Assembly (NCBI RefSeq): GCF_003970675.1
Contig: NZ_CP034563.1
Coordinates: 124,001-188,000, forward strand
Source of the DNA: Flammeovirga pectinis
Lineage (GTDB): Bacteria; Bacteroidota; Bacteroidia; Cytophagales; Flammeovirgaceae
Direction of reading: 5' to 3'
DNA length: 64,000 nt
This document shows, one piece after another, positions 33,698 to 42,641 of the stretch. The notes beneath the pieces were generated by a model that worked only from the letters and a program-made list of their open reading frames with translations, made no database searches and had not been told where the DNA came from. The stretch's first letter is position 1. Every line of letters begins with the position of its first letter. The translations under genes were made by a program, and so were the position numbers.

Positions 33698-35317
33698 ATG
33701 AAAAATACATCTCTATTTCATCAATTCTTAACTGACAATAAAATTCAATATATCTTTGGTAACCCAGGTACTACAGAAACACCAATAATGAATGCATTAG
33801 AAGGTGAAAAAGAGGTAGAATATATTTTAGGGTTACAAGAAAATTCCGTTATTGGTATTGCTGCGGGTTATGCTTTGGCATCAGAAAATATTGCAATGGT
33901 AAACATCCACACTTACCCTGGTTTAGCCAATGCCATGTGTAATTTATATTCTGCTTATAGATCAAAAATTCCATTACTCATAACCGCTGGCCAGCAAGAT
34001 AGAAAACACCTTAGCATAGACCCAATATTGTCTGGTCCGCTTACAGACTTAGCTAGTACTGCTACTAAATCGGCAAAAGAAATCCATTTTGAAGGGGATT
34101 TTCAATTTGAATTACAAAGAGCAATTAACATTGCAAAAAAGGCTCCTGAGGGGCCAACTTTTGTAAGTATTCCTATGGATACCGTTAATGCTGAAGTAGG
34201 TACAAACTACAGAACTTTAACGCCCATTAAAACAACCTTTAAAAATGAAGTAGCTGTTGAAAGTATAAGAGAATTATTACTTACAGAAAAACAGAAACTA
34301 GGTAAAGTTGTATTACTTGTAGACGGCATTGCTACTAACGCAAATAAAGCATTAATTGCCTTTGCAGAAAACATTCAGGCAGACATTTACTCCACTCCTT
34401 TTCCTGTAAAAATACCTGTCCCGTCTACACATTATCTATACAAAGGGGCATTCCCTGCTTTCGCTTCTAAGCAACAGAATACACTAGAACACTACGATTT
34501 AATTTTTGTTATTGGTGATGCTCTTGATAGTTTCCTTTTTGATGATTTTACGGTTATACCTAAGGGGAAAACAGTAGTGCAAATCAATACAAATAATGAT
34601 AAAGTTGGGGAATACTTCCCTGTAAATTATAGCCTTATTGGGGCTATAAAACCTATTTTCGAAAACTTAAATCAAGTACTTAAAACATTGCACCTAATTA
34701 AAACAGTAGATCCAGAGAAAGAAAAGAAACATTATAAAGTTCTTTTAGAAAATCAGCATACAATTTTAAATAGAAAGGATACAGCATTTAAAATTGATCG
34801 TGTTGCACTCGAAGTCGTCAGTAAAATTAAGGAAGAAAATGATATTGTATTAGAGGCCAGTTCTTATGAAGGAGATTTGAAATCTAGTATTAAAAGAGAA
34901 AAAGCCGGTAATGTTTATACTGCTCCTAGAGGTGGTGGTTTAGGTTGGGGTATGCCTGTAGCAATTGGTTTAAGTTTAGCGACCAAAAAGCATAGCGTTT
35001 GTTTTGTTGGTGATGGTGGTTTTCAGTATTCTTTACAAGCTATTTATACGGCAAAAAAATATAGTATTCCTGTTGTTTTTATTGTATTAAACAATGGTGC
35101 TTATAAGGTACTTAAAGAGCTTTGGAAATACCAATTCCCAAAAACAACAGAAGAGGATTATCATGAATTAGACCTTAAACCAGAGGTAGATATTTTAGCT
35201 ATTTCGAAAGGATATGGAGCAGCTACTTTTAATCCAAAAGATTACAAAGAACTTAACAAAATGATGGAAGAGGCCTTAAAAATTCAAGGTCCTTCTGTTA
35301 TTAATGTGAAGATGTAG
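33698..35317 (+). CDS. ThDP-dependent decarboxylase (benzoylformate decarboxylase-like), 539 aa
   Basis: Three-domain ThDP enzyme. The N-terminal pyrimidine-binding domain has FGNPGTTETP and the catalytic Glu in LQENSVIGIAAGYA. The C-terminal cofactor motif is GDGGFQYSLQAIYTAKKYSIPVVFIVLNN (GDG...NN). The style matches benzoylformate decarboxylase/acetolactate-synthase-like enzymes, which decarboxylate 2-oxo acids; the substrate is not shown. I prefer the start MKNTSLFHQFL at 33698, since the 11 upstream codons from 33665 lack family similarity. Cytoplasmic. Confidence 0.88.
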   Translation: MKNTSLFHQFLTDNKIQYIFGNPGTTETPIMNALEGEKEVEYILGLQENSVIGIAAGYALASENIAMVNIHTYPGLANAMCNLYSAYRSKIPLLITAGQQDRKHLSIDPILSGPLTDLASTATKSAKEIHFEGDFQFELQRAINIAKKAPEGPTFVSIPMDTVNAEVGTNYRTLTPIKTTFKNEVAVESIRELLLTEKQKLGKVVLLVDGIATNANKALIAFAENIQADIYSTPFPVKIPVPSTHYLYKGAFPAFASKQQNTLEHYDLIFVIGDALDSFLFDDFTVIPKGKTVVQINTNNDKVGEYFPVNYSLIGAIKPIFENLNQVLKTLHLIKTVDPEKEKKHYKVLLENQHTILNRKDTAFKIDRVALEVVSKIKEENDIVLEASSYEGDLKSSIKREKAGNVYTAPRGGGLGWGMPVAIGLSLATKKHSVCFVGDGGFQYSLQAIYTAKKYSIPVVFIVLNNGAYKVLKELWKYQFPKTTEEDYHELDLKPEVDILAISKGYGAATFNPKDYKELNKMMEEALKIQGPSVINVKM

Positions 35318-35388
35318 TATTTAAAGTAAAGTATAGATTTAGCATAGGTATTTAGTGATAAAAATGCACTCGATCTTTAAAATAAAAA

Positions 35389-35417
35389 CACCCCCCAATA
35401 ATTAATACTGGGAGGTG
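35389..35417 (-). terminator. Terminator after the GH gene
   Basis: CACCCCCCA/TGGGAGGTG stem (one mismatch); on the minus strand it is followed by TTTTTATTTT. Confidence 0.75.
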
Positions 35418-35444
35418 AATAAACGTTAGTAGTAGATAGTAAAA

Positions 35445-38400
35445 TTATTTTATCAATAACTTACTTGTTGCTTTATTACCAGAAATATCTGATACCACAA
35501 CAATGTATGTTCCTTTTTGTAATGTTGAGACTGGTAATCTAAGCACACCCTCAAAAGAAGTGTCTAGTACAGACTGACCTACAACATTTAGAATTGAAAG
35601 TGATTTTACACGTTCCATGTGTTCCGCTTTAATAGTTACAAAATCAGTAGCAGGATTTGGATAGATTTCAATATCAATATTTAGGTCTTGAATTTGACCT
35701 ATAGATCTAAATCTTGCACTACTTGTAATTTCACTAATCACAACATCATCTAAAAAAGAAGCTCCAACGGCATCATTTCCTCTCCAAAATCCAATCTTGG
35801 CCTCTTCTCCTTCATTATCAGTTGTAAAGTTGATAGTGAACTGTGTATAATTGCTTTCGACTATATTTTGTTCAAAATATTTTGCTCCTAGAGCATTTTT
35901 TATATGAAACTTAGCCATGACAGAAGGATCTTCTACTTTAGCATAAAAAGAGACTTGGTAGTCTGTATTTTTCTTTAAACTTATGATCTGACTAGCACCA
36001 CCCCTAGCATTAATTTTTAAAGAAGTACTACCATTATGAGGATTTAATGTTTCTGTAGTTGTTCCTCCATAATAATCCCATGAGTTTAACCCTAGTTCAA
36101 AATCTGCATTCAGAACCGTTGCCGTTATGGATACATCAACAGTACCATTTTCTAAATCTTGCCAATTGGCATCTTGGAAAATATAACGGTAAGTAACATC
36201 ACCGGTAGCAGTTGGTGTATACGAGAATGTTAAATTTGGTGTGGTAAGTGAAGAAATCAAATTCCAATCCATATCATAAACATAAATATACTTAGTTTCT
36301 GGAGCAGTACTAAAAGAGAATTCAAGCCCCGAAGCTATATCATATGTATTGCCTTGAATAGGAGAAATGATTCCATTTACCTGAGCTGCAATTACCGTAA
36401 TAGTTGTATTTGCTGTAAACCCACCATCATTTGTTGTTGCTGTAATAGTAGCTGTTCCGGGCGTTAGAGCAGTTACCAATCCGTTTGCATTTACTGTTGC
36501 AGTAGAAGTATTATCACTCTCCCAAACTACACTTTTATCTGATGCGTTTGTAGGAAGAACAGTGGCAGATAACTGTAAGGCTGTATTTGAAAATACCGTT
36601 TCATTCTCATGAGAAAGTGAAAGACTTGTAACAGGTTCGTTACTTACTTCTTCTACTTTTGTTAAAGACATATTATCTGCATAAGCACTCGTACCATTAC
36701 TTTCTGGCAACCAAACCCAAGCCTGAACAGACGTTGTATTTGCATTTGTAGTAAATACTACCTCATGTTCTTTATAAGAAGTAGAATAAATATCCTTAGT
36801 AGCAATATTACCCCCACTATTACCAACACCCAACACTACTTTTTTTGCTGAATTATCCGTTTTCACAAAAGCAGTTAGTTTATATGTTGTAGATGGTTCT
36901 ACCGTTACCCATTGATTAAATGATCCTGAAGTTTCAATTTTAATGGCAGAATTTCCATTCTGAGCATCAGAAGTTACCGTTGGTGAATTCCAAGAATCCC
37001 AACTGCTTAATCCATTTTCAAAATCGCCATTAAAGAGTAATTCTGTGTTTGCTTCATAATTAAAAGAAACCATTGTTAATGAATTTGCTTTTATACTTGC
37101 CACATAATTACCTGAGGTTGTAGAATTCCATAGTGAAATAGTAGACAATTCACCCGGATCACTAAAACGTAGTGCTTGATCTACAGAAGTGACGTTTAAA
37201 TTATTAAAATTGAACTCTACAGATTTATTCTCATCATTTTTATTAAGGAGATATACATACGTTTTGTTTCCTTTTACAACAGTTGTTGTCATGATATTAT
37301 TATCCGATACAGAAGATGTTGTAACCTGACCTCCAATAGCATGATGGTACAGTTCAAACATAGCAGCAGAAGCACTTGGTGCATGGTCATTATCAGAATT
37401 GATTAAAGTTAGAAATTCTGACTTTGAGCTCTCTTTCCAATGCGAAGTCCACATAGAAGCATATTCAATACCCGCTTGCATAAATTGCATTTGCATTTCA
37501 GATTGCATTAATGCGGTCATATATTCCGTATGATCTGGATTAGAATTATGATCTCCAGGAGCAATATTCCATTCTAAAACAGCCACCTTAATATGAGATT
37601 TTCCTAAAGAAGCTGCCAAGTTATTAAAGTAAGCTACTTCTTCTACATAAGAACCACCATCATATGATGCTGTCTCGTATTCCATAGGTGTTTTGGCTTT
37701 CCAGTCTGCCCAGTTCGATACTCCCCATTTCCAATACCAATGCACGTCTACATAATCAATATTGTGACCTGCTACGGTAAGTAAAGTTTCATAATCAGAT
37801 ACATTATTACTGAATTGATCTCTCCAATTGATGAAAAATTTAGCATCAGGAACGTATTTTTTTATAGAATCTGCATACAAATTAATTTGTTGTGCATAGT
37901 TAGCGGCAGTCCAATGTCCGCCATCACCTCTCATGTCTTTATTATAACCGTTACCGTGGTGATAAGTTTCGTTATCTAAGAAAAAGCATTTAGCATCGAA
38001 GTTGTTATCAATACAATATTTCACTAAAGCTACAGCCTCAGCAACACCATCATCTACGCGACCCCATTCCATACCAGAACTCATATTAATACCTACCATT
38101 GGTTGAGTACCAGCGGCACGAGTTAATGTCATGTATTCATCCAAATCCATAAATTCAGAAGTATGTGGCGTCCATTCTTCGGGATATTCAGGGTTCCAAT
38201 TATCCACCCAACCAGCACCTAAATCATTCCAATGGTACATAGAAGTAGGTGTTCCGCCCGGCCAACGTAAAAAACCAGCTCCAACATCTTTAAATAGTTG
38301 TGCCATTGCTCCATCTTCATAAATAGAATCTGTTTCTACAGAGTAAGATAACCCCTGCCCTTGTATCATGGGGTGTATTGTGTGGCTTCTTTGTGTTCCA

Positions 38401-38477
38401 TTAACTGTTAACTGTACTTGTGCAGATGCAGTTAAAGTTGCAAACAGAAAGACTAAATAGGTTAGTTTTAAATTCAT
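35445..38477 (-). CDS. Multidomain clan GH-A (GH51-like) glycoside hydrolase with T9SS tail, 1010 aa
   Basis: Signal peptide 1-19, then a TIM barrel (~20-385). FLRWPGGTPTSMYHWND is typical of GH51-type enzymes. The acid/base Glu is probably in FFLDNETYHHGN and the nucleophile in VAVLEWNIAPG. A beta-sandwich (~390-475), a CBM4/9-like domain (LLFNGDFENGLSSWDSW, ~480-615), a BIG2 Ig-like domain (~620-705), a second CBM-like domain (NADFELGLNSWDYYGG, ~795-910) and a type IX sorting domain (IEIYPNPATDFV...SKLLIK) follow. Cell-surface or secreted enzyme for algal or plant polysaccharide; arabinofuranosidase is the closest guess. Exact GH family is unconfirmed. Confidence 0.8.
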   Translation of the reverse strand: MNLKLTYLVFLFATLTASAQVQLTVNGTQRSHTIHPMIQGQGLSYSVETDSIYEDGAMAQLFKDVGAGFLRWPGGTPTSMYHWNDLGAGWVDNWNPEYPEEWTPHTSEFMDLDEYMTLTRAAGTQPMVGINMSSGMEWGRVDDGVAEAVALVKYCIDNNFDAKCFFLDNETYHHGNGYNKDMRGDGGHWTAANYAQQINLYADSIKKYVPDAKFFINWRDQFSNNVSDYETLLTVAGHNIDYVDVHWYWKWGVSNWADWKAKTPMEYETASYDGGSYVEEVAYFNNLAASLGKSHIKVAVLEWNIAPGDHNSNPDHTEYMTALMQSEMQMQFMQAGIEYASMWTSHWKESSKSEFLTLINSDNDHAPSASAAMFELYHHAIGGQVTTSSVSDNNIMTTTVVKGNKTYVYLLNKNDENKSVEFNFNNLNVTSVDQALRFSDPGELSTISLWNSTTSGNYVASIKANSLTMVSFNYEANTELLFNGDFENGLSSWDSWNSPTVTSDAQNGNSAIKIETSGSFNQWVTVEPSTTYKLTAFVKTDNSAKKVVLGVGNSGGNIATKDIYSTSYKEHEVVFTTNANTTSVQAWVWLPESNGTSAYADNMSLTKVEEVSNEPVTSLSLSHENETVFSNTALQLSATVLPTNASDKSVVWESDNTSTATVNANGLVTALTPGTATITATTNDGGFTANTTITVIAAQVNGIISPIQGNTYDIASGLEFSFSTAPETKYIYVYDMDWNLISSLTTPNLTFSYTPTATGDVTYRYIFQDANWQDLENGTVDVSITATVLNADFELGLNSWDYYGGTTTETLNPHNGSTSLKINARGGASQIISLKKNTDYQVSFYAKVEDPSVMAKFHIKNALGAKYFEQNIVESNYTQFTINFTTDNEGEEAKIGFWRGNDAVGASFLDDVVISEITSSARFRSIGQIQDLNIDIEIYPNPATDFVTIKAEHMERVKSLSILNVVGQSVLDTSFEGVLRLPVSTLQKGTYIVVVSDISGNKATSKLLIK

Positions 38478-38498
38478 AGATTTTATTATTTAAATCAA

Positions 38499-38531
38499 GC
38501 AACCCTTTCATCAAAATGACGAAAGGGTTGC
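38499..38531 (-). terminator. Hairpin after the first beta-helix gene
   Basis: Perfect 11-bp stem GCAACCCTTTC/GAAAGGGTTGC. The T tract on the minus strand is weak (TTGATTTAAAT). Confidence 0.6.
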
Positions 38532-38545
38532 TTTGAAATCAGTTG

Positions 38546-41500
38546 TTATTTTATTAATAATTTACTTGTTGCTCTATTTCCTTTTTCATCAGAAATAAGC
38601 ACAATGTATGTCCCTTTTTGTAGTGTTGAGACCGGTAATTTTAATACCTCTTCAAAAGTTGTATTGACTACAGATTGGCCTACAATGTTTAGGATTGAAA
38701 TAGATTTTAACCCTTCCATTTTCGTTGTTTTGAATGTTACAAAATCAGACGCTGGATTTGGGTAAACCAATACACTTGTTAACTCTTCTTCTAATTCAAT
38801 AGTAGTAGTTTTTCTTGCTGATGATGATGGAACTTCAATCAACATTGCATTATCAAGGTATGCATAGCCACTAGAACCGCTTGGTCGCCAGAAATAAACT
38901 GTAATAGTAGTTTCGTTATTACCAGTTTCAAAAGCTACTTCATGGTACGTATAAAATTCATTTGTGATATCCTTGAAAGCAATACCGTCACTATTTGCAT
39001 CATTTACACCCATCACTACTCTAGCACTTGATGGATTATCCACTTTAACATACCCAGAGAAAATATAAGATGTGTTTGCTTTAACGGTAATTGTTTGGTT
39101 ACACGATCCTACTCCATTTAATCGTAAAGAAGACCCCTCATAAGCTCCATCTGTTGTTGTAACAATATCTTGCCAAATGCTCCAATGGTTTAAACCATCC
39201 TCAAAGTCGCCATTTTTAAATGTCGCAATACTAGATGGACTAACTGTTACTACAGTAGAAGCCGTTAAATTGCTATCAACAGATTGTACCGTAATATTTG
39301 CTGTTCCTGCACTTACTGCAGTTACAACACCATTAGATACAGTTGCCACTGCACTATTATCACTACTCCATGTTACAGATTTGTCAGATGCATTAGAAGG
39401 TGCAATAGTTTCTGCTAAACTAATTGATCCGCCTGCTTGTAAAGCTCCATTTTGAGCAGATACACTTATTGTAGCTACTGGTACATAAACCGCAGATTTT
39501 TTCACTACTTTTATGTTGTCAATTGTTGCAGTAGCCCCATCACTTGGAGGTAACCAAGAGAATACTTTTACCGTAGTATTACTTCCTGTTTCAAATTCAA
39601 CCTCATGTAATTTATATACTCCAGTGTAAATATCTTTACTATCAATACGGTTATTATCTGCATCATTTACTCCTAAAACAATACGTTTGGCTGTATTGCT
39701 AATTTTAATGTATGCTGATAAAATATATGTACTGTTTTGTTCTACAGTAATCCATTGGTTGGCAGATCCTTTTTCTGTAATAGTAATTGCAGTTGTGCCT
39801 TGGTAAGCATCTGTAGTTTCTTGCGGTGAGTTCCATGTATTCCAATCGCTATTTAAGCCATTTTCAAAACCGCCATTGATTACTAAATCTACTTCTACAT
39901 CTGCACCAACTGTAACATTAGCAGACGATGTAAAACCACCATCTTCTGTTGTTGCCGTAATAGCTGCATTACCATTGCTTACTGCAGTTACTAAACCAGT
40001 GCTACTATTTACCGTTGCCACAGCCGTGTTACTACTCGACCATGTTACTGTTTTATAAGTAGCGTTACTTGGTGCTACAGTTGCAGTTAATTGCACTGTT
40101 TCTCCAGCTTCAATTGCTCCACCCGCAGCCGCTACAGTTACGCCCGTAGTTCTAATTGCATCTTTATGGATTTGGCTATTGAAGTTGTTATCTGCACCAA
40201 TGTTTGGAATTAAATTCTTAACATCTACTGCATTACCGTAAATATCAGTTGCTGTGTGTAGAGAGATATTGGCAAAAATACCTTTACCTGCCATTGGGAA
40301 AGAAGGCTCTGGGAAAGCTGTTCCGTTATCTACCGCAGGGCTACCTTCTTGTAATTGGAAGCCTTCGATATCACTTGCAGACTCATCTACAAAAAGTGGA
40401 TCTTGACCCGTAATTTTGTTATTATCAAGGTTTGTGAACCCACTTGCAACGTTACCATAAAAAAGGTTATTGCTAACAACTAGATCACTACCATTTGCAA
40501 TATCAATCATTACCTCATCAGCACCAATTGCCGCACCATCAACTACTTTGAAGATGTTGTTATAGATAAATGTATTTTTAGCATAGATAGAGATATCTGG
40601 CTTACAAGCACTGTTATTTAATAATACCGTATTGTTATACACAAAGTTACTATCCGAACGAATAGGCGTTTTATCAGAACCAACATATCCTGATACCCAA
40701 ATAGAATACCCATGGTGATCTCTGAAACCATCGTTCTTACTTACATTGTAACGGAATGTACTGTTTACACAATCACCAAGAATTTCTACAAATCCACCCT
40801 CTGTATCTTCGCTATAATTATATTGATAAATGGCATTCTTACAGTAAAAATCAATATGTCCTGCAGAACCATAAGTATCTCCAAAACCTCTTGCTCTTAA
40901 TTGTTTGTTGTATTGTACAATCACGTTTCTAGAATCCCAAATCCAGCAGCCTTCACCTCTACCAAAATACCTATCTGTAGAAGATTGGTGATTACCCCAT
41001 CCTAAATCTACAAAAGTATTTTTTTCTACAATAGAATTACAAACAGATGCCAAAACAACACCATCACCACCTAGCTTTTCGAAGTGGTTATTTCTTACTA
41101 CAAAGTTGAGGTTTCTTTCCTCTTCATCTATAGGATTATTGTATGATGCTAAGTTAGATAAATGACGAATACTGATAGCTGTAGACCCTAAATTATAGAA
41201 ATAACAGTTTTCAATTAAAACATCATCAATACCCACTTCATTAGTTGGTGTAACAGTGATATCGTCTCTGTCAGAATCAAAAAAGATACCTTTTGCAGAG
41301 TAATAATCTAAAGTAAAAAGACCTTGGTAATCAATCATGTTGATGCCAAAAACGTCTGTAATTTTTAAGTTACGGAAAGTAAGTCCTTTACTAATACCAC
41401 CCCACTTATTTGCTATTACTTTAATACCATAAGAAGTGTTTGTTCCCCATGTGATATTCCCCATATTCTGACGGTCATTCTTTACCCAAATACCATCTAA

Positions 41501-42280
41501 TGTGATATAACTTGTGTTCGTCATTTTAATTGCCTCGATAAAATCACCAGTAGCAATATTACCTGAACCAGAAATAATTGGTAATTCTCCTGTCCCGTAG
41601 CTACCAATCTCAATTGGTTTGCTTTCCGTACCAGAACAAAGAATTACAAACTGTCCTTCAAAAGTGTCTCCTTTTCTAAAAAGAAGTTTATCACCCGGGT
41701 TTAAAAGTCCACCTTTAGCCACCGTTTTTACTGCTTCAGTAGCTTTCGTTAGTGTTTTCCATGGTGAATCAATACTACCAGAATTAGAATCATTACCGTC
41801 AGCACTAACATAGTAAATGTTGTACACTCCTCTAACCACAATATTGTCTACAGAAATTGTACTAGTAGATGACGATAAAGTGATTATGTTTTCAATCCCT
41901 GCTTGTAAAGTTACATCAAGAATTGTTGCTTTTGCAGTTCCTTCGTAAGCCCAATTAGAAGCAGCCAAAGTAATCGCAGAAGTTACCCCATTTACCGTTA
42001 AATCTGCATCGGTAGTGTTTCCTCCATTGAACGTGAAAATTTCTAATTTGTAATTACCATCCGTGGCAACATCAGAAATAGACAACTGTAAAGAACCACT
42101 TGGGTCTGCTTGTTTTAGTTTAAGATAAGTACCACCACTTGCGTAAGTACCTGTTGCTGTTTCGGTAGTTCCTGTTAAGGTTGCTGCTTCTGCTTCCAGT
42201 ATCTCGTCTAACTCTGTAGCATAGAGTAGTTGTGTGAACGAGATAAAAATAAGCCAGAAAAATAAGTATGCTTTCTTCAT
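38546..42280 (-). CDS. Right-handed beta-helix polysaccharide-active protein, 1244 aa, CBM/BIG2/T9SS
   Basis: Signal peptide 1-21, then a CBM6/35-like domain (EAEAATLTGTTETATGTYASGGTYLKLKQ, to ~150). A parallel beta-helix starts at YYVSADGNDSNSGSIDSPWKTLTKA and extends to ~690 (VRNNHFEKLGGDGVVLASV, YNYSEDTEGGFVEILGDC, YNNTVLLNNS). BIG2 domains lie at ~710-790 and ~935-1015, CBM4/9-like domains at ~795-935 and ~1015-1150, and a T9SS sorting domain ends SKLLIK. Beta-helix enzymes of this layout include polysaccharide lyases and some glycoside hydrolases; I cannot pick the family. Paralogue of 45231-47513, so the two likely act on related linkages. Confidence 0.8.
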   Translation of the reverse strand: MKKAYLFFWLIFISFTQLLYATELDEILEAEAATLTGTTETATGTYASGGTYLKLKQADPSGSLQLSISDVATDGNYKLEIFTFNGGNTTDADLTVNGVTSAITLAASNWAYEGTAKATILDVTLQAGIENIITLSSSTSTISVDNIVVRGVYNIYYVSADGNDSNSGSIDSPWKTLTKATEAVKTVAKGGLLNPGDKLLFRKGDTFEGQFVILCSGTESKPIEIGSYGTGELPIISGSGNIATGDFIEAIKMTNTSYITLDGIWVKNDRQNMGNITWGTNTSYGIKVIANKWGGISKGLTFRNLKITDVFGINMIDYQGLFTLDYYSAKGIFFDSDRDDITVTPTNEVGIDDVLIENCYFYNLGSTAISIRHLSNLASYNNPIDEEERNLNFVVRNNHFEKLGGDGVVLASVCNSIVEKNTFVDLGWGNHQSSTDRYFGRGEGCWIWDSRNVIVQYNKQLRARGFGDTYGSAGHIDFYCKNAIYQYNYSEDTEGGFVEILGDCVNSTFRYNVSKNDGFRDHHGYSIWVSGYVGSDKTPIRSDSNFVYNNTVLLNNSACKPDISIYAKNTFIYNNIFKVVDGAAIGADEVMIDIANGSDLVVSNNLFYGNVASGFTNLDNNKITGQDPLFVDESASDIEGFQLQEGSPAVDNGTAFPEPSFPMAGKGIFANISLHTATDIYGNAVDVKNLIPNIGADNNFNSQIHKDAIRTTGVTVAAAGGAIEAGETVQLTATVAPSNATYKTVTWSSSNTAVATVNSSTGLVTAVSNGNAAITATTEDGGFTSSANVTVGADVEVDLVINGGFENGLNSDWNTWNSPQETTDAYQGTTAITITEKGSANQWITVEQNSTYILSAYIKISNTAKRIVLGVNDADNNRIDSKDIYTGVYKLHEVEFETGSNTTVKVFSWLPPSDGATATIDNIKVVKKSAVYVPVATISVSAQNGALQAGGSISLAETIAPSNASDKSVTWSSDNSAVATVSNGVVTAVSAGTANITVQSVDSNLTASTVVTVSPSSIATFKNGDFEDGLNHWSIWQDIVTTTDGAYEGSSLRLNGVGSCNQTITVKANTSYIFSGYVKVDNPSSARVVMGVNDANSDGIAFKDITNEFYTYHEVAFETGNNETTITVYFWRPSGSSGYAYLDNAMLIEVPSSSARKTTTIELEEELTSVLVYPNPASDFVTFKTTKMEGLKSISILNIVGQSVVNTTFEEVLKLPVSTLQKGTYIVLISDEKGNRATSKLLIK

Positions 42281-42584
42281 AGCGCTTAGTAATTAAATGA
42301 TTAAAATTGACGGGAGATATTCTATTCATTCATTTCATGATAATTTAGAATAAGGGTTGGATTCCTAACTCAAATAGTAACTATTCCCGCCTTTAAATAA
42401 GGTTATAGCAATACAAAATATTGATATACCTATAGTTGAATAAGTGTAAGTAACAGGAATGCGCAGAAGAAATTGTACACAAAACAACCTTCACAATAAC
42501 ATAAATTCGAATTTTTTAACAACGAGAACTCTATTAGCGTATATATTACACTAACATTATCTATTTGTGTTAGCACAACGAAAA

Positions 42585-42615
42585 AAACTCCCCACATTTA
42601 CTGTAAGGAGTTTTG
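42585..42615 (-). terminator. Terminator after the ChaN-like gene
   Basis: ACTCC/GGAGT stem followed on the minus strand by TTTTTTTCG. The remaining gap 42281-42584 holds only the putative promoter region of the beta-helix gene. Confidence 0.75.
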
Positions 42616-42641
42616 ATTAATGAAAAGAAAATGAATACTAT

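Noticed and set aside
39177-41813. Plus-strand frames across the beta-helix and BIG2 gene
   Set aside because: Antisense to a long, domain-rich gene; Thr/Val-rich translations reflect the codon use of the BIG2 repeats.
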